From: Bradyrhizobium viridifuturi
GTDB lineage: Bacteria > Pseudomonadota > Alphaproteobacteria > Rhizobiales > Xanthobacteraceae
Direction of reading: 5' to 3'
DNA length: 64,000 nucleotides
NCBI RefSeq assembly: GCF_001238275.1
Contig: NZ_LGTB01000003.1
Span: 186,001 to 250,000 of the forward strand
Shown here: positions 50,845 through 59,111 of the stretch, piece after piece
Layout: each line of letters begins with the position of its first letter
Numbering within the stretch: the first letter of the stretch is position 1
Notes under the pieces: model-generated
The model's input: only the letters and a program-made list of their open reading frames with translations
Told to the model about the DNA's origin: nothing
Databases searched by the model: none
Program-made: the position numbers and the translations under genes

Positions 50845-51951
50845 ATGTCCAGCCTTGACGTCCTGTTCAGATCCTACCGCCTGAACGCTCTCAATCTGCC
50901 GAACCGTGTCGTGATGGCTCCGATGACGCGGTCCAGGTCTCCGGGCGGCGTACCCACCGCCGAGGTCGCCGGCTATTATCGGCGCCGCGCAGAGAACGGT
51001 GTCGGTCTCATCATCACGGAGGCAACAGGGGTTGGTCGTCCGGCTGCACTCAACGAGCCCGATATGCCCCGCTTCTACGGCGAGGCGGCACTGGCTGGCT
51101 GGAAGAAAGTGGTGGACGAGGTTCACGCGGCAGGTGGGCGCATCGTGCCGCAGCTGGTTCATGTGGGGCATAAGGTCTCGAGCGCGGTGCCCGACTGGAC
51201 ACCCCCTGCGCCCTATGAAAGTCCCCCGGGGCTTTCAGTGACAGGCGAGCGCGTCAATCGACCGATGAGCGAGGCCGACGTGGCCGACATCATCGACGCG
51301 TTCGCGAAGGCGGCAATGGATGCCGAGCGGCTCGGCTTCGACGGCATAGAGCTGATGGGGGCGCACGGCTATCTCATCAATCAGTTCTTTTACGACCATC
51401 TCAACTTGCGCGACGACGAATACGGTGGCTCGACGCTCATCGAGCGTTCTCGCTTCGTGGTCGAGATTCTGAACGCAATCCGGTCGGTGGTGGCCTCGGG
51501 CTTCCCGGTGATTCTCCGCCTCTCGCAATGGAAGCCGAAAGACTTCAGTTCACAGTTGGCCGCGACGCCGAAGGCGCTGGAACAGTGGCTTTCCGTCCTT
51601 GTCGACGCTGGAGCGGATGCCTTCCACCTCTCGCAGCCGAAGTTCTGGCTGCCCGCTTTCCCCGAAATCGATCGGGAACTGAACCTTGCGGGCTGGGCGA
51701 AGAAGCTTACGGGAGTCACCGCGATAACCGTTGGCGCCGTTGGCCTGTCCGGTGACGTGTACGCGTCTCTTGCGGGCGAGAGCGCCCAATCCACGCCGCT
51801 GGACGGGCTGCTGAGGCGGCTGGAACGCGGCGAGTTCGACCTGGTCGCGGTCGGACGCGCGTTGCTGCAGGATGCCGCCTGGCTTGAGAAAGTACGGCAA
51901 GGTCGCGAGATCGCCGAGTTCACGCCGGCTGCGTTCGCCAGCCTGAGTTAA
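50845..51951 (+). CDS. Old Yellow Enzyme family alkene reductase
   Basis: The 368-residue protein is an FMN-dependent TIM-barrel reductase of the OYE/NemA type. RVVMAPMTRSRSPGGVPTAE is the family start with its substrate Thr. AGGRIVPQLVHVGHKVS gives the conserved Gln. LGFDGIELMGAHGYLINQFF holds the catalytic-site His with the following HGYLI motif, and LNLRDDEYGGSTLIERSRF is a diagnostic stretch. FDLVAVGRALLQDAAW closes the phosphate site. It should reduce activated C=C bonds using NAD(P)H; the physiological substrate is unknown. ATG 50845 follows CCCCGGAAACATCCC. It stands alone on its strand. Confidence 0.92.
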   Translation: MSSLDVLFRSYRLNALNLPNRVVMAPMTRSRSPGGVPTAEVAGYYRRRAENGVGLIITEATGVGRPAALNEPDMPRFYGEAALAGWKKVVDEVHAAGGRIVPQLVHVGHKVSSAVPDWTPPAPYESPPGLSVTGERVNRPMSEADVADIIDAFAKAAMDAERLGFDGIELMGAHGYLINQFFYDHLNLRDDEYGGSTLIERSRFVVEILNAIRSVVASGFPVILRLSQWKPKDFSSQLAATPKALEQWLSVLVDAGADAFHLSQPKFWLPAFPEIDRELNLAGWAKKLTGVTAITVGAVGLSGDVYASLAGESAQSTPLDGLLRRLERGEFDLVAVGRALLQDAAWLEKVRQGREIAEFTPAAFASLS

Positions 51952-52031
51952 TCAACGGGTGGCGGCGGCACCGCGACAAGCTTGCCGCGTGAACAAGTCC
52001 ATGCTCCGAACAAAGCTAAGTTGGCCGAGCC

Positions 52032-53003
52032 TTAGCTTCCAGACTTCTGATTGCGTATAGCGGGCGCGCTGCCGGGCTGCACCGCCGGTCGCGTCGGCGA
52101 CGATGCCGTGCGCACGCGATGTCGCTCGTCATCATAGAGCGCCGAGCGATACTTGTTGCGAGCCACCGCCATGGTCGAGCCGCGCCAGGCCGCCAGCATC
52201 ACCAGCGCCGAGCGCTCGCCGAGGCGATCGTAGAGCCGCGACAGCCGGTAGACATAGTTGACCGACGAGCCGGCTTCCGGATTGAGGAACATCAGGATCC
52301 GCTGGAACGCTGCGCTCGATACGTCGAGCGCCCGCATCGCGCAGGCGAGCGGCTCGCCGCCGGGATCGTTGACGACGTCGGCGGCGATCCGCGATGGCAG
52401 GATCAGCGCTTCACCGAGTTCGAGCGTGAAGTTGTCGAGGTCCTCGGCAAACGCCGCCATCTCCAGGATATGGATCGCGCGTGCGGCGCGTGCCGCCGGA
52501 ATTCGTGCCGCGGCCTTCAGCGGCGTCGCCTGCAGATTGTGCAGGATCTGCGCGCGCTCCCTTACGCCGGCGGCAAAGAACATGTCGGAGAGTTCGGCGG
52601 CATCGTTCGGCCGCATCGCAAGGCTCGCGGCCATCCGTTGCTCGGCCTCGGTCGGAATCCTGGCCGGCGGCGTTGACGCTGCGGGCGCGGCAATCGGCGC
52701 GGCCGCCGGCACCGGCTGGTCCGGTCCGGTGCGTCGCAGCCCGAGCTTGTCCATGATCCCGGCGGGCGTTGCCGGATAGATCGCAAGCCGCGCGCGGACG
52801 GCGGCGCGGGTCGCGTCGTCGACCTCGTCGATCAGCCGCGACGTCAGCTCGACGAACTGGCGCTCTTCATCGGCGGAGTGTGCGCTGGCCTGCACATAGA
52901 GGTCGGTCAGGACACGCAGCAAAGTGGGACGGATGTCGACACCCTCGCGGCGGGAGAGCGTCATCAGCCCATCGAAACCAGGAAATAGCGGAGCTGCGCT
53001 CAT
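52032..53003 (-). CDS. DUF2336 domain protein
   Basis: The 323-residue helical protein opens FPGFDGLMTLSRREGVDIRP and TLLRVLTDLYVQASAHSADE, then VELTSRLIDEVDDATRAAVR, the N-terminal DUF2336 repeats. A Pro/Ala-rich linker (about 95-115) follows, then a second helical part (MFFAAGVRERAQILHNLQAT; AFAEDLDNFTLELGEALILP). The family has no assigned role. It is intact here, unlike the relative at 16798-17903. Two exact CtrA-like boxes lie 71 and 173 bases upstream, so cell-cycle control is plausible but inferred. Confidence 0.8.
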   Translation of the reverse strand: MSAAPLFPGFDGLMTLSRREGVDIRPTLLRVLTDLYVQASAHSADEERQFVELTSRLIDEVDDATRAAVRARLAIYPATPAGIMDKLGLRRTGPDQPVPAAAPIAAPAASTPPARIPTEAEQRMAASLAMRPNDAAELSDMFFAAGVRERAQILHNLQATPLKAAARIPAARAARAIHILEMAAFAEDLDNFTLELGEALILPSRIAADVVNDPGGEPLACAMRALDVSSAAFQRILMFLNPEAGSSVNYVYRLSRLYDRLGERSALVMLAAWRGSTMAVARNKYRSALYDDERHRVRTASSPTRPAVQPGSAPAIRNQKSGS

Positions 53004-53073
53004 CTCGGCGTACGCGACTTGCCAGTAAGATTCGGTTTGAAAACCCTGTGGCAGCGAGCCTACGCAGGCAGTT

Positions 53074-53088
53074 TTAAGACGCAGTTAA
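53074..53088. promoter_or_regulatory. CtrA-like box upstream of the DUF2336 gene
   Basis: TTAAGACGCAGTTAA is an exact TTAA-N7-TTAA placed 71 bases ahead of the DUF2336 start on the minus strand. It lies in a regulatory position for that gene. Evidence is the motif and its clustering with the boxes at 53176 and 54980. Confidence 0.55.
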
Positions 53089-53175
53089 GGAAAACAAGCC
53101 GTGAAGCCGAACGCTCGAATTTGCGCGTGTCTATTGAGGCACAGCGCCATATCCGTAACCGTCCGTATCGGCAGT

Positions 53176-53192
53176 TTAAGATGTCATTAACC
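53176..53192. promoter_or_regulatory. CtrA-like box, identical to one at 54980
   Basis: TTAAGATGTCATTAACC contains an exact TTAA-N7-TTAA and is repeated base for base at 54980-54996. It is 173 bases upstream of the DUF2336 gene and 40 bases past the end of the GT87 gene. The identity of the seven spacer bases suggests either common descent by duplication or boundaries of an inserted segment. Confidence 0.5.
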
Positions 53193-53231
53193 TCGCGAAG
53201 AGGGGAAACCGGCATAAAGCGCTCGGTTGGG

Positions 53232-54482
53232 TCAGCGCGATTGCGCTGGTGCTTGCGGCTGCGACTCTACCAGTGCGCTGGAGATCAACGATGATCCGCC
53301 CGCTAGAGCGTCGGGGGAAGATGATCTGATCCAGATCAATACCAACAGAAGCAAGACGATTTCTGGGCTTAACGGAACACCACAGTACATGCCCGCGAGC
53401 CTGGCGATCGCGGGCAGGCCCCAAGCCGCAGCGAGTGCGGATTTTTCAAAGGGGCGGAAGCCGGTTTTCAATCCCTCATTTGTCAGTGCTGCGATGGGCA
53501 ACGCCAAAAGTACGAAGTCGTAGTCCAAAACAAAAGGAGTGCTCAACAGCATCGCGGTCGCTGCAGCTCCAGCTCGCAACGATAGCGAAGCTTTACCGCG
53601 CCAGATGAGCCACAGTAGCGCCGCCGCGAAGATCGCCACCGCTGCTTGCGCAGCGTATGCCAGGTTGACCCCTGCACCAAGGAGTCGTGCAGCGGCAAAC
53701 ACGCTCTGCATCTTTCCGAGGCCGATCATCTGTTCTTCCAGAATGGCCTTGGTCATAGGAAGAATTGATTGGAAGTTGGACCAAATCTCCGGTCCGAACA
53801 GCAACGTGGCTGCTGCAATCTGCGCTGCGAGGCTGAGGGCCGCGCCTAAGGCCATTTTCCAGTTGTTGCGTGCCAGCATTACAACAGCCAGCATGGGCGC
53901 GAATTGCGGCTTATAAAGCATGCACCCCAGAATGACTCCCGCCAGAACGGGTCGTCGCTCGGATAGAAGCAGACCAGATCCAATGATCGCGACTGAAAGA
54001 AAGCCGTTTTGACCGTGGCTTGCGTTGAGAAGAGCGGCTGGAAATCCCAAAATCGGGACGAGCGCCTCCGATGACGCGGGAATGAATTTCCTGACTGTCA
54101 CAACGTAGGCCGTTCCTGTTGCGGCGAGCCAACAGAAAAGGGATGGCAAATAGGGCACGAGACCCAGTGGCGCCACCATCAAAAGCGCCGTTGGTGGGTA
54201 CAGCCATGCGAAGTATTCGACTTCTTTGCCAAAGAGCTTTGTCTGGGCAGCATGATGCTGAAGCGGATGATACGCGTCTGCAGCATTACCCGTCAGGACG
54301 AAGTTTGAAGCGGTCCAAAAACTCGCGAAGTCCGTGCCTATTGGCTTGTCGTAGAAGCCAAGGTTGCCACGCGCGACCAAAACATTCGCCACGAAGACGA
54401 ATGCGCCAACTATCAGGAACACGGCTGGATATAGTTTCGCGCGCTTTGCTGTTAGCCACGAGCCCGAAATTAGCCAAGCCAT
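53232..54482 (-). CDS. GT87-like (DUF2029) membrane glycosyltransferase
   Basis: The 416-residue protein has about ten membrane segments (YPAVFLIVGAFVFVANVL, LVPILGFPAALLNASHGQNG and others). An early acidic loop, DKPIGTDFASFWTASNFVLT, contains the DF motif of GT87 polyprenyl-phosphate-dependent mannosyltransferases. AWLYPPTALLMVAPLGLVPY and SHGQNGFLSVAIIGSGLLL are also typical of DUF2029 proteins. G+C is visibly lower than the surroundings, with many AAG, ATT and TTT codons, which suggests acquisition by transfer. No other sugar genes are adjacent. Substrate unknown; it could modify a surface lipid or polysaccharide. Confidence 0.8.
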   Translation of the reverse strand: MAWLISGSWLTAKRAKLYPAVFLIVGAFVFVANVLVARGNLGFYDKPIGTDFASFWTASNFVLTGNAADAYHPLQHHAAQTKLFGKEVEYFAWLYPPTALLMVAPLGLVPYLPSLFCWLAATGTAYVVTVRKFIPASSEALVPILGFPAALLNASHGQNGFLSVAIIGSGLLLSERRPVLAGVILGCMLYKPQFAPMLAVVMLARNNWKMALGAALSLAAQIAAATLLFGPEIWSNFQSILPMTKAILEEQMIGLGKMQSVFAAARLLGAGVNLAYAAQAAVAIFAAALLWLIWRGKASLSLRAGAAATAMLLSTPFVLDYDFVLLALPIAALTNEGLKTGFRPFEKSALAAAWGLPAIARLAGMYCGVPLSPEIVLLLLVLIWIRSSSPDALAGGSSLISSALVESQPQAPAQSR

Positions 54483-54688
54483 TTTGGGAAGTGTCGCCTG
54501 TTGAACTTGATAACTTGGCCTTACCGATCCGACGTTGGTTGTCTGGACTGGCGAAAAACGCGTCAGCCGTCACCTGACCTTGGGCCGTTAAGTCTGGGCG
54601 GGCCCAAGAGAAAGAATTAAGGCGAGCGCACCTGAAAAAGCTTCATGAGGTAGTACCTGGCAGCAAACGACTAACGCTATCATTGCAA

Positions 54689-54907
54689 TCAAGGGGCGAG
54701 CAACGGGGATAGCGGCCGTTGATTAACGGTTGCCCCGCTCGAGCTGGAAGACTGTTCGCCGTCCGGGCTTTCGATCATCGTGTCGATACCGGTGATTGGC
54801 GCGCGGCGCGCCGCATCGCCGAGGTGTTGATGCCGTTGGAATGCAGCCGTGTCTTCAGCTCGGCGCGCCGGGGCGGCAAGTGAGATGATCTCCGATCCGG
54901 TGATCAT
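54689..54907 (-). CDS. Small hypothetical protein (72 aa)
   Basis: The ATG at 54907 follows a strong ribosome site (GGAGGAGAGGAGACT), which is the main reason to accept the gene. The product (MITGSEIISLAAPARRAEDT; TVNQRPLSPLLAP at the end) is polar, with Arg/Ala pairs and a Ser run, and is probably disordered. I know no family. It lies between the GT87 gene and the CtrA-like box at 54980, reading toward GT87, with 206 gene-free bases between. Confidence 0.55.
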   Translation of the reverse strand: MITGSEIISLAAPARRAEDTAAFQRHQHLGDAARRAPITGIDTMIESPDGEQSSSSSGATVNQRPLSPLLAP

Positions 54908-54979
54908 AGTCTCCTCTCCTCCGTCCGTAGTCTTGCGGATGCGCCAGGACCAAAAGACAGCCTGATCAATGCCTTAGCG

Positions 54980-54996
54980 TTAAGATGTCATTAACC
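54980..54996 (+). promoter_or_regulatory. CtrA-like box upstream of the 55063 gene
   Basis: TTAAGATGTCATTAACC is an exact TTAA-N7-TTAA, identical to the sequence at 53176-53192. It ends 66 bases before the ATG at 55063, a usual distance for activation of the small-protein/lipoprotein pair that follows. Confidence 0.55.
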
Positions 54997-55062
54997 ATGC
55001 CCGTTCTTAACTCGGTGAGCGCGGGGCAAATCATGTCCGTGCGGGGCCAGAGAGAACGGAAC

Positions 55063-55257
55063 ATGGGCACCATCGTTGAGTTTCCGGCGGATGCGGCTGC
55101 GCGGCGGCCGAGCACGGCCGGTGCTGCCGGCGAAGGCATGGGGACCGTGCTGATCCTTCCCGTCGTGCGGATCGAACGAACGACGGAGGAGACCGGCGGT
55201 GGTCGCGGACCGGAGCAGGGCACTGCGCAGGGCCGCCGTCGCCGACGGCGCTCCTGA
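55063..55257 (+). CDS. Small hypothetical protein (64 aa)
   Basis: From ATG 55063 the product begins MGTIVEFPADAAARRPSTAG, continues GTVLILPVVRIERTTEE, and ends in a run of arginines and a serine (GRRRRRRS). The basic tail could bind nucleic acid or membrane. Upstream in-frame ATGs at 54985, 54997 and 55033 are possible starts; 55063 is preferred because the MGTIVEFPAD opening looks like a natural start and GAGAGAACGGAAC precedes it. The next gene begins 16 bases downstream. No family is recognised. Confidence 0.6.
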   Translation: MGTIVEFPADAAARRPSTAGAAGEGMGTVLILPVVRIERTTEETGGGRGPEQGTAQGRRRRRRS

Positions 55258-55273
55258 TCGCGGATAGCGTGCA

Positions 55274-56041
55274 ATGCCCGCGCCTGCGCAGCGGACCGCC
55301 GCTTGGCGGTCATTCCCGACGCTGATCCTGCTGGTCGCGGGCTCGGCGCTCGCGGGCTGCAGCGGCGGCGATTTCGGCCGCACCCGGGCCGATTTCCGCA
55401 ACGACGACATGCATCGCTGGATGGGCGCCGAGGCGACCGGCAGCATCGGCAAAAACGCCTCGCAGTTTCAGCTTACCGAACACGAACGCCAGCTGCGCGA
55501 TCTCGCCTATCAATTCGTCGAGCCGCCGCTGTCGCGTCCGGCGTGGAAGAGCGTGTTCGGCGACTACCAGCCGCTGCCTTCGCCGTGGCGGCAGAAGGCG
55601 GTGTTCGATCGCACCGCGTACGGCCGCAACCTGATCGACGAGCCGCATCGCTCGTTCGCCTCGCGCTATTCGCTGCTGATCGACCAGGTCCGCGACGATA
55701 TCACCCGGTTCGAGCCGTTCTTCGCGACGGCGATCCAGGTGATCGAGCTCGACCGCAAGCGCAGTGCCAGCCTCAACATGATCGCGGACGTGTCGCCGCG
55801 CGAGCGGGCCGATGCGGTGGCGCGGATGGAAGAGAACACGCTGATCGTGCAGTGGGTCCAGCAGGCCCTCGAGCGGCGGATCTCGTCCTATCGCTGGGCG
55901 CTGGAGCGGCTGGTGATCCAGGCGCCTGACGGCATGGCTGCTGATGCCGAACGCCAGATCAACGAACTCGCCCGGCTCACCGCCAATGCGCCGCTGGTCT
56001 CGGGACCGGTCACGGGCCAGGCCGTGGTGACGAAGGGCTAG
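55274..56041 (+). CDS. Lipoprotein, hypothetical (255 aa)
   Basis: The N-terminus FPTLILLVAGSALAGCSGGD is a lipoprotein signal with lipobox LAGC (Cys at about 29), so it should be lipid-anchored in the envelope. The mature part is helical and charged: NASQFQLTEHERQLRDLAYQ, FVEPPLSRPAWKSVFGDYQP, RYSLLIDQVRDDITRFEPFF and RISSYRWALERLVIQAPDG. No known domain is recognised. It follows the small basic protein gene by 16 bases and may share its transcript and the CtrA-like box. Its last 32 bases overlap the end of the convergent LysR gene. Confidence 0.75.
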   Translation: MPAPAQRTAAWRSFPTLILLVAGSALAGCSGGDFGRTRADFRNDDMHRWMGAEATGSIGKNASQFQLTEHERQLRDLAYQFVEPPLSRPAWKSVFGDYQPLPSPWRQKAVFDRTAYGRNLIDEPHRSFASRYSLLIDQVRDDITRFEPFFATAIQVIELDRKRSASLNMIADVSPRERADAVARMEENTLIVQWVQQALERRISSYRWALERLVIQAPDGMAADAERQINELARLTANAPLVSGPVTGQAVVTKG

Positions 56042-56891
56042 CCCGCTTCATCTTCCTGGAACTGGTGCGGCGACTGCTCGCCTGCCGTGGCAGGCTCGCA
56101 ATGAACGCCTTCAGCGCATCAGAGGGCGGATGGGCCGAGGGGTAGGCGAGGCCGACCTGGCGCGTGACGTCGACATCGATCGCGCGCACCGCGACGTCCG
56201 GATTGCCGCGTGCCACGCCTTCGGGGACGATCGCGACGCCGACCCCGGCCGCGACCAGCGCCATCGCCCACTCCTCCGATTCCGCGATCGCCACCGGCTT
56301 GCGCGGCGGTGCGGTGCGCTTGAAGAACTCCTGCTGCTCGCAGTGGCAACGATCGATCATCGGAACGCCGGCGAAGTCGCTGGTCCGCAGCGTCTCCTTG
56401 AGGGTCAGGGGATGCGACGGCGGCAGTGCCGCGACATAGCGCTCGCTCCACAGCGGGATGAAGTGCTCACCGGGCGCGATCATGGTTCTCGCGACGATCC
56501 GCGCGTCGGCCTTTTGGCCGGCGCCGACCAGCCGAAGCGCGAGATCGGCGTTGCCGGTCAGCGGCTTGAGCAGGGCGATGGTCCGAGCCTGATCGAGCGT
56601 CCGCAACAGACCGAGCGTCAGCGCCTGCTTCGTCGCCGGCTTGCGAAACAGGTTTCGCGCCGCGTCCGCCTCATCGATGATCTTGCGGGCGATGCCGTGG
56701 AACTGCGCGGCTGATTCCGTCGGCGCCATGCCCTTCTTGTGCCGGATGAACAGCGTGGTGCCGAGCTCCGCCTCGAGATTGGTGATCGCCGCGGAGATCG
56801 ATGGCTGCGAGATGAAGCAGCGCTTTGCCGCAGCGGTCAGATTGCGCTCGCGGTAGACCGCGGCGAAATAGCGGAGTTCGCGGATATCCAT
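56010..56891 (-). CDS. LysR family transcriptional regulator
   Basis: The 293-residue protein has the LysR winged helix-turn-helix at the start (MDIRELRYFAAVYRERNLTA; SQPSISAAITNLEAELGTTL; FIRHKKGMAPTESA). A periplasmic-binding-like effector domain follows (LTLGLLRTLDQARTIALLKP and VALVAAGVGVAIVPEGVARG-like end pieces, for example AMALVAAGVGVAIVPEG). It is divergent from the metallo-hydrolase gene at 56983, and a 13-base T-N11-A palindrome lies between, the usual LysR arrangement. It probably controls that gene and itself. The inducer is unknown. The Arg/Ser-rich C-terminal tail runs over the lipoprotein gene's end. Confidence 0.93.
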   Translation of the reverse strand: MDIRELRYFAAVYRERNLTAAAKRCFISQPSISAAITNLEAELGTTLFIRHKKGMAPTESAAQFHGIARKIIDEADAARNLFRKPATKQALTLGLLRTLDQARTIALLKPLTGNADLALRLVGAGQKADARIVARTMIAPGEHFIPLWSERYVAALPPSHPLTLKETLRTSDFAGVPMIDRCHCEQQEFFKRTAPPRKPVAIAESEEWAMALVAAGVGVAIVPEGVARGNPDVAVRAIDVDVTRQVGLAYPSAHPPSDALKAFIASLPRQASSRRTSSRKMKRASPSSPRPGP

Positions 56892-56901
56892 AGGAATGTC
56901 C

Positions 56902-56914
56902 TATCGTATCGATA
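56902..56914. promoter_or_regulatory. LysR-type operator (T-N11-A palindrome)
   Basis: TATCGTATCGATA (within CTATCGTATCGATAG, 56901-56915) is a perfect dyad with three central bases and fits the T-N11-A box of LysR regulators. It sits 11 bases from the LysR start and about 70 bases from the divergent gene's start. CCATAGG (56888-56894) and CCTATGG (56931-56937) form an outer inverted pair around it. Confidence 0.65.
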
Positions 56915-56982
56915 GAAAGACAATATTTTACCTATGGAAATGCGAGTGGCAAGTCTGCGCCTGGCACAGCGGAGGATTTGTC

Positions 56983-57822
56983 ATGCGCATTCATCATCTC
57001 AACACCGGCACGATGTGCCCGATCGGAAGGCGGCTCGTGAACGGCAGCGGCAGCATCTTCCAGCGGGCGCGGATGGTCTGTCACTGCCTGCTGGTCGAGA
57101 GCAATGACGGCCTGGTGCTGGTCGATACCGGCATCGGGCTTGGCGACATCGCAGACCCGCCGCGGCTCGGGCGCAAATGGGTGCGGCAGACCACGCCGCG
57201 GCTCGATCCGGCCGAGACCGCGGTCCGCCAGGTGACGGCACTCGGCTTCTCGCCCGACGACGTGCGTCACGTGCTGCTGACGCATCTCGATCGCGACCAT
57301 GCCGGCGGCGTGCCGGACTTTCCGAAGGCCAAGGTGCACGTCCATCGCAGGGAGTACGACATGGCGGTGACGCATCAGGTGACGCCGCCGGAAGGACGCT
57401 ACATCACGGCGCAGTGGAAGCACGGGCCGGACTGGGCGTTCTATGGTGCCGGCGGCGAGGACTGGTTCGGCTTCAGGGGTGTGCGGGCGCTCGGCGACCG
57501 CGAGCCGGACATCCTGATGATCCCGCTACCGGGCCACACGCTCGGCCATTGCGGCATCGTGGTGCGCGACAAGGATAGATGGCTGCTGCACGCCGGCGAT
57601 GCCTATTTCCACCATGCACAGCTCGACGCCAGGCCGCGGATCCCGCTGGTGCTCGGTCTGTTCCAGCGCCGGGCCGACATGGATCGCGCGACGCGCATCC
57701 AGAACCAGGAGCGGCTGCGCCAGCTGAAGGCCGCGCATGGCTCCGATGTCAAGATCGTCAACAGCCACGACCCCGTCGACTACGAGACCTGCCGTTGCGG
57801 CCGGCACGCGCTCGCTCTCTGA
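56983..57822 (+). CDS. MBL-fold metallo-hydrolase
   Basis: The 279-residue protein has the metallo-beta-lactamase fold. CHCLLVESNDGLVLVDTGIG is the opening strand pair, VRHVLLTHLDRDHAGGVPDF is the metal motif, in which the usual HxHxDH reads HLDRDH so the second His is Asp, and ILMIPLPGHTLGHCGIVVRD gives the third-site His. WLLHAGDAYFHHAQL supplies the bridging Asp and VKIVNSHDPVDYE the last His. The substitution occurs in other MBL proteins, so activity is still possible. ATG 56983 follows GGAGGATTTGTC. Divergence from LysR suggests induction by its substrate. The reaction is not known; lactonase or thioesterase are options. Confidence 0.88.
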   Translation: MRIHHLNTGTMCPIGRRLVNGSGSIFQRARMVCHCLLVESNDGLVLVDTGIGLGDIADPPRLGRKWVRQTTPRLDPAETAVRQVTALGFSPDDVRHVLLTHLDRDHAGGVPDFPKAKVHVHRREYDMAVTHQVTPPEGRYITAQWKHGPDWAFYGAGGEDWFGFRGVRALGDREPDILMIPLPGHTLGHCGIVVRDKDRWLLHAGDAYFHHAQLDARPRIPLVLGLFQRRADMDRATRIQNQERLRQLKAAHGSDVKIVNSHDPVDYETCRCGRHALAL

Positions 57823-57995
57823 TTTGACCGCGCGGTCCGCATTCGACCTTCGTCGTAGAGTTTGCTGCGATCCTGGCGCGATCGTTGCGTCCACCTTGCC
57901 AATTGAAATTCGAGCGATGGAGATGCCAGTATTTGGGCGGAGTTGCGCCGGCTCCTTGTTTGACGTCGATTGTCTTGGGGCAGGTAGGGGTGGCA

Positions 57996-59111
57996 ATGAC
58001 GGACATTGACTTCGAGCGCATCGTGGACCGGATCCATGAGGCTGCTGTCGTTCCAGACCTGTGGCCGGACGTTCTCGAAGACATCGCGCATGCCGGCGGC
58101 GCCCATGGCATGGTGATGATCAGCTCGGGCACCGATCGGTGGAGCGGTGTCTGGAATGGCGTGGTGACGTCACCATCGATCGAAGAGGCATTCTCGGCCT
58201 TCATCAGCGAGGGCATTGCCAGTCGTACTGAGACGACTCCGAGACTGCTGGCACGGGATCACCCTGGTTTCGTCAGCGAACAAGACGTCTTCACGCTGGA
58301 GGAATGGGAACGCGATCCGTATCGGACGGAGTGGAACAAGAAGTGGGGTTTCGAGCACGCCTGCGCGACGGCCGTCCATAGTCCGTCCGGCGAGCTCGTC
58401 GTGTTTCATATGGAAAGACTCGCAGGCCAGCCGGCTTTTTCGCGGCAGGATCTCGATTTTCTCGACCGGTTTCGTCCCCATCTCGCGCGGGCGAGCCTGC
58501 TGGCGACGCGCTGGCGTCTGGCGCGGATGCAGGCGGCGACCGAGGCTCTGGCGCTCGTCGATTTGCCGGCGTTGGCGATTGAACGATCCGGACGTGTTCT
58601 GGTGGCGAACGCCTTGATCGAAGGGATGACGGACGTCTTGCGCTGGCTCCCCGGCGACCGTATCGCGATGAGGGACGCCGCGGCTGACACCCTCCTGCGT
58701 GCCGGTTTGTCCCAGCTGGGGTCGCCGCTTGAGAAGGCCGTGCATTCCTTTGCAGCGTGCCGCGCAGACAATCAGGACCGCGTGGTTGTTCATCTGGTGT
58801 CGATGCCCGGCGAAGCGCGCGATGTTTTCGATGGGGCGGTGGGCATCCTGATCGTGACCCCGGTCACGGCACCTGAAGCCCCGAGCCTTGCGCTCATTCG
58901 CGGACTCTTCGATCTCTCTCCCAGCGAAGCGCGTGTTGCCCGCGGCATCGTGCAGGGACAGACGATCGGTGATATCGCGGCACTTCACGGGCTAAGCCGC
59001 GAAACGATCCGCAACCAGGTCAAAGCGGTGTTTGCCAAGACGGGAACACATAGCCAGCGGGATGTCGTCGCGCTGCTCGGCGCCATCCCGAAACTGACGG
59101 TTACCGGCTAG
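57996..59111 (+). CDS. LuxR family transcriptional regulator
   Basis: The 371-residue protein has a C-terminal LuxR/FixJ helix-turn-helix (about 310-365: LFDLSPSEARVARGIVQGQT; IAALHGLSRETIRNQVKAVF). The N-terminal 180 residues contain a possible ligand-sensing region (FERIVDRIHEAAVVPDLWPD; WGFEHACATAVHSPSGELVV), a GAF/PAS-like pattern rather than a homoserine-lactone domain. A second PAS-like stretch follows (LPALAIERSGRVLVANALIE). No autoinducer-binding signature residues were noticed. The start at ATG 57996 follows AGGTAGGGGTGGCA. Its end overlaps that of the convergent DUF1254 gene by 4 bases. Targets are unknown. Confidence 0.87.
   Translation: MTDIDFERIVDRIHEAAVVPDLWPDVLEDIAHAGGAHGMVMISSGTDRWSGVWNGVVTSPSIEEAFSAFISEGIASRTETTPRLLARDHPGFVSEQDVFTLEEWERDPYRTEWNKKWGFEHACATAVHSPSGELVVFHMERLAGQPAFSRQDLDFLDRFRPHLARASLLATRWRLARMQAATEALALVDLPALAIERSGRVLVANALIEGMTDVLRWLPGDRIAMRDAAADTLLRAGLSQLGSPLEKAVHSFAACRADNQDRVVVHLVSMPGEARDVFDGAVGILIVTPVTAPEAPSLALIRGLFDLSPSEARVARGIVQGQTIGDIAALHGLSRETIRNQVKAVFAKTGTHSQRDVVALLGAIPKLTVTG

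Noticed and set aside
54580..54610. CTTGGGCC ... GGGCCCAAG hairpin as a terminator
   Set aside because: Pairing is imperfect, there is no T-run, and it lies upstream of the GT87 gene rather than after a gene end.
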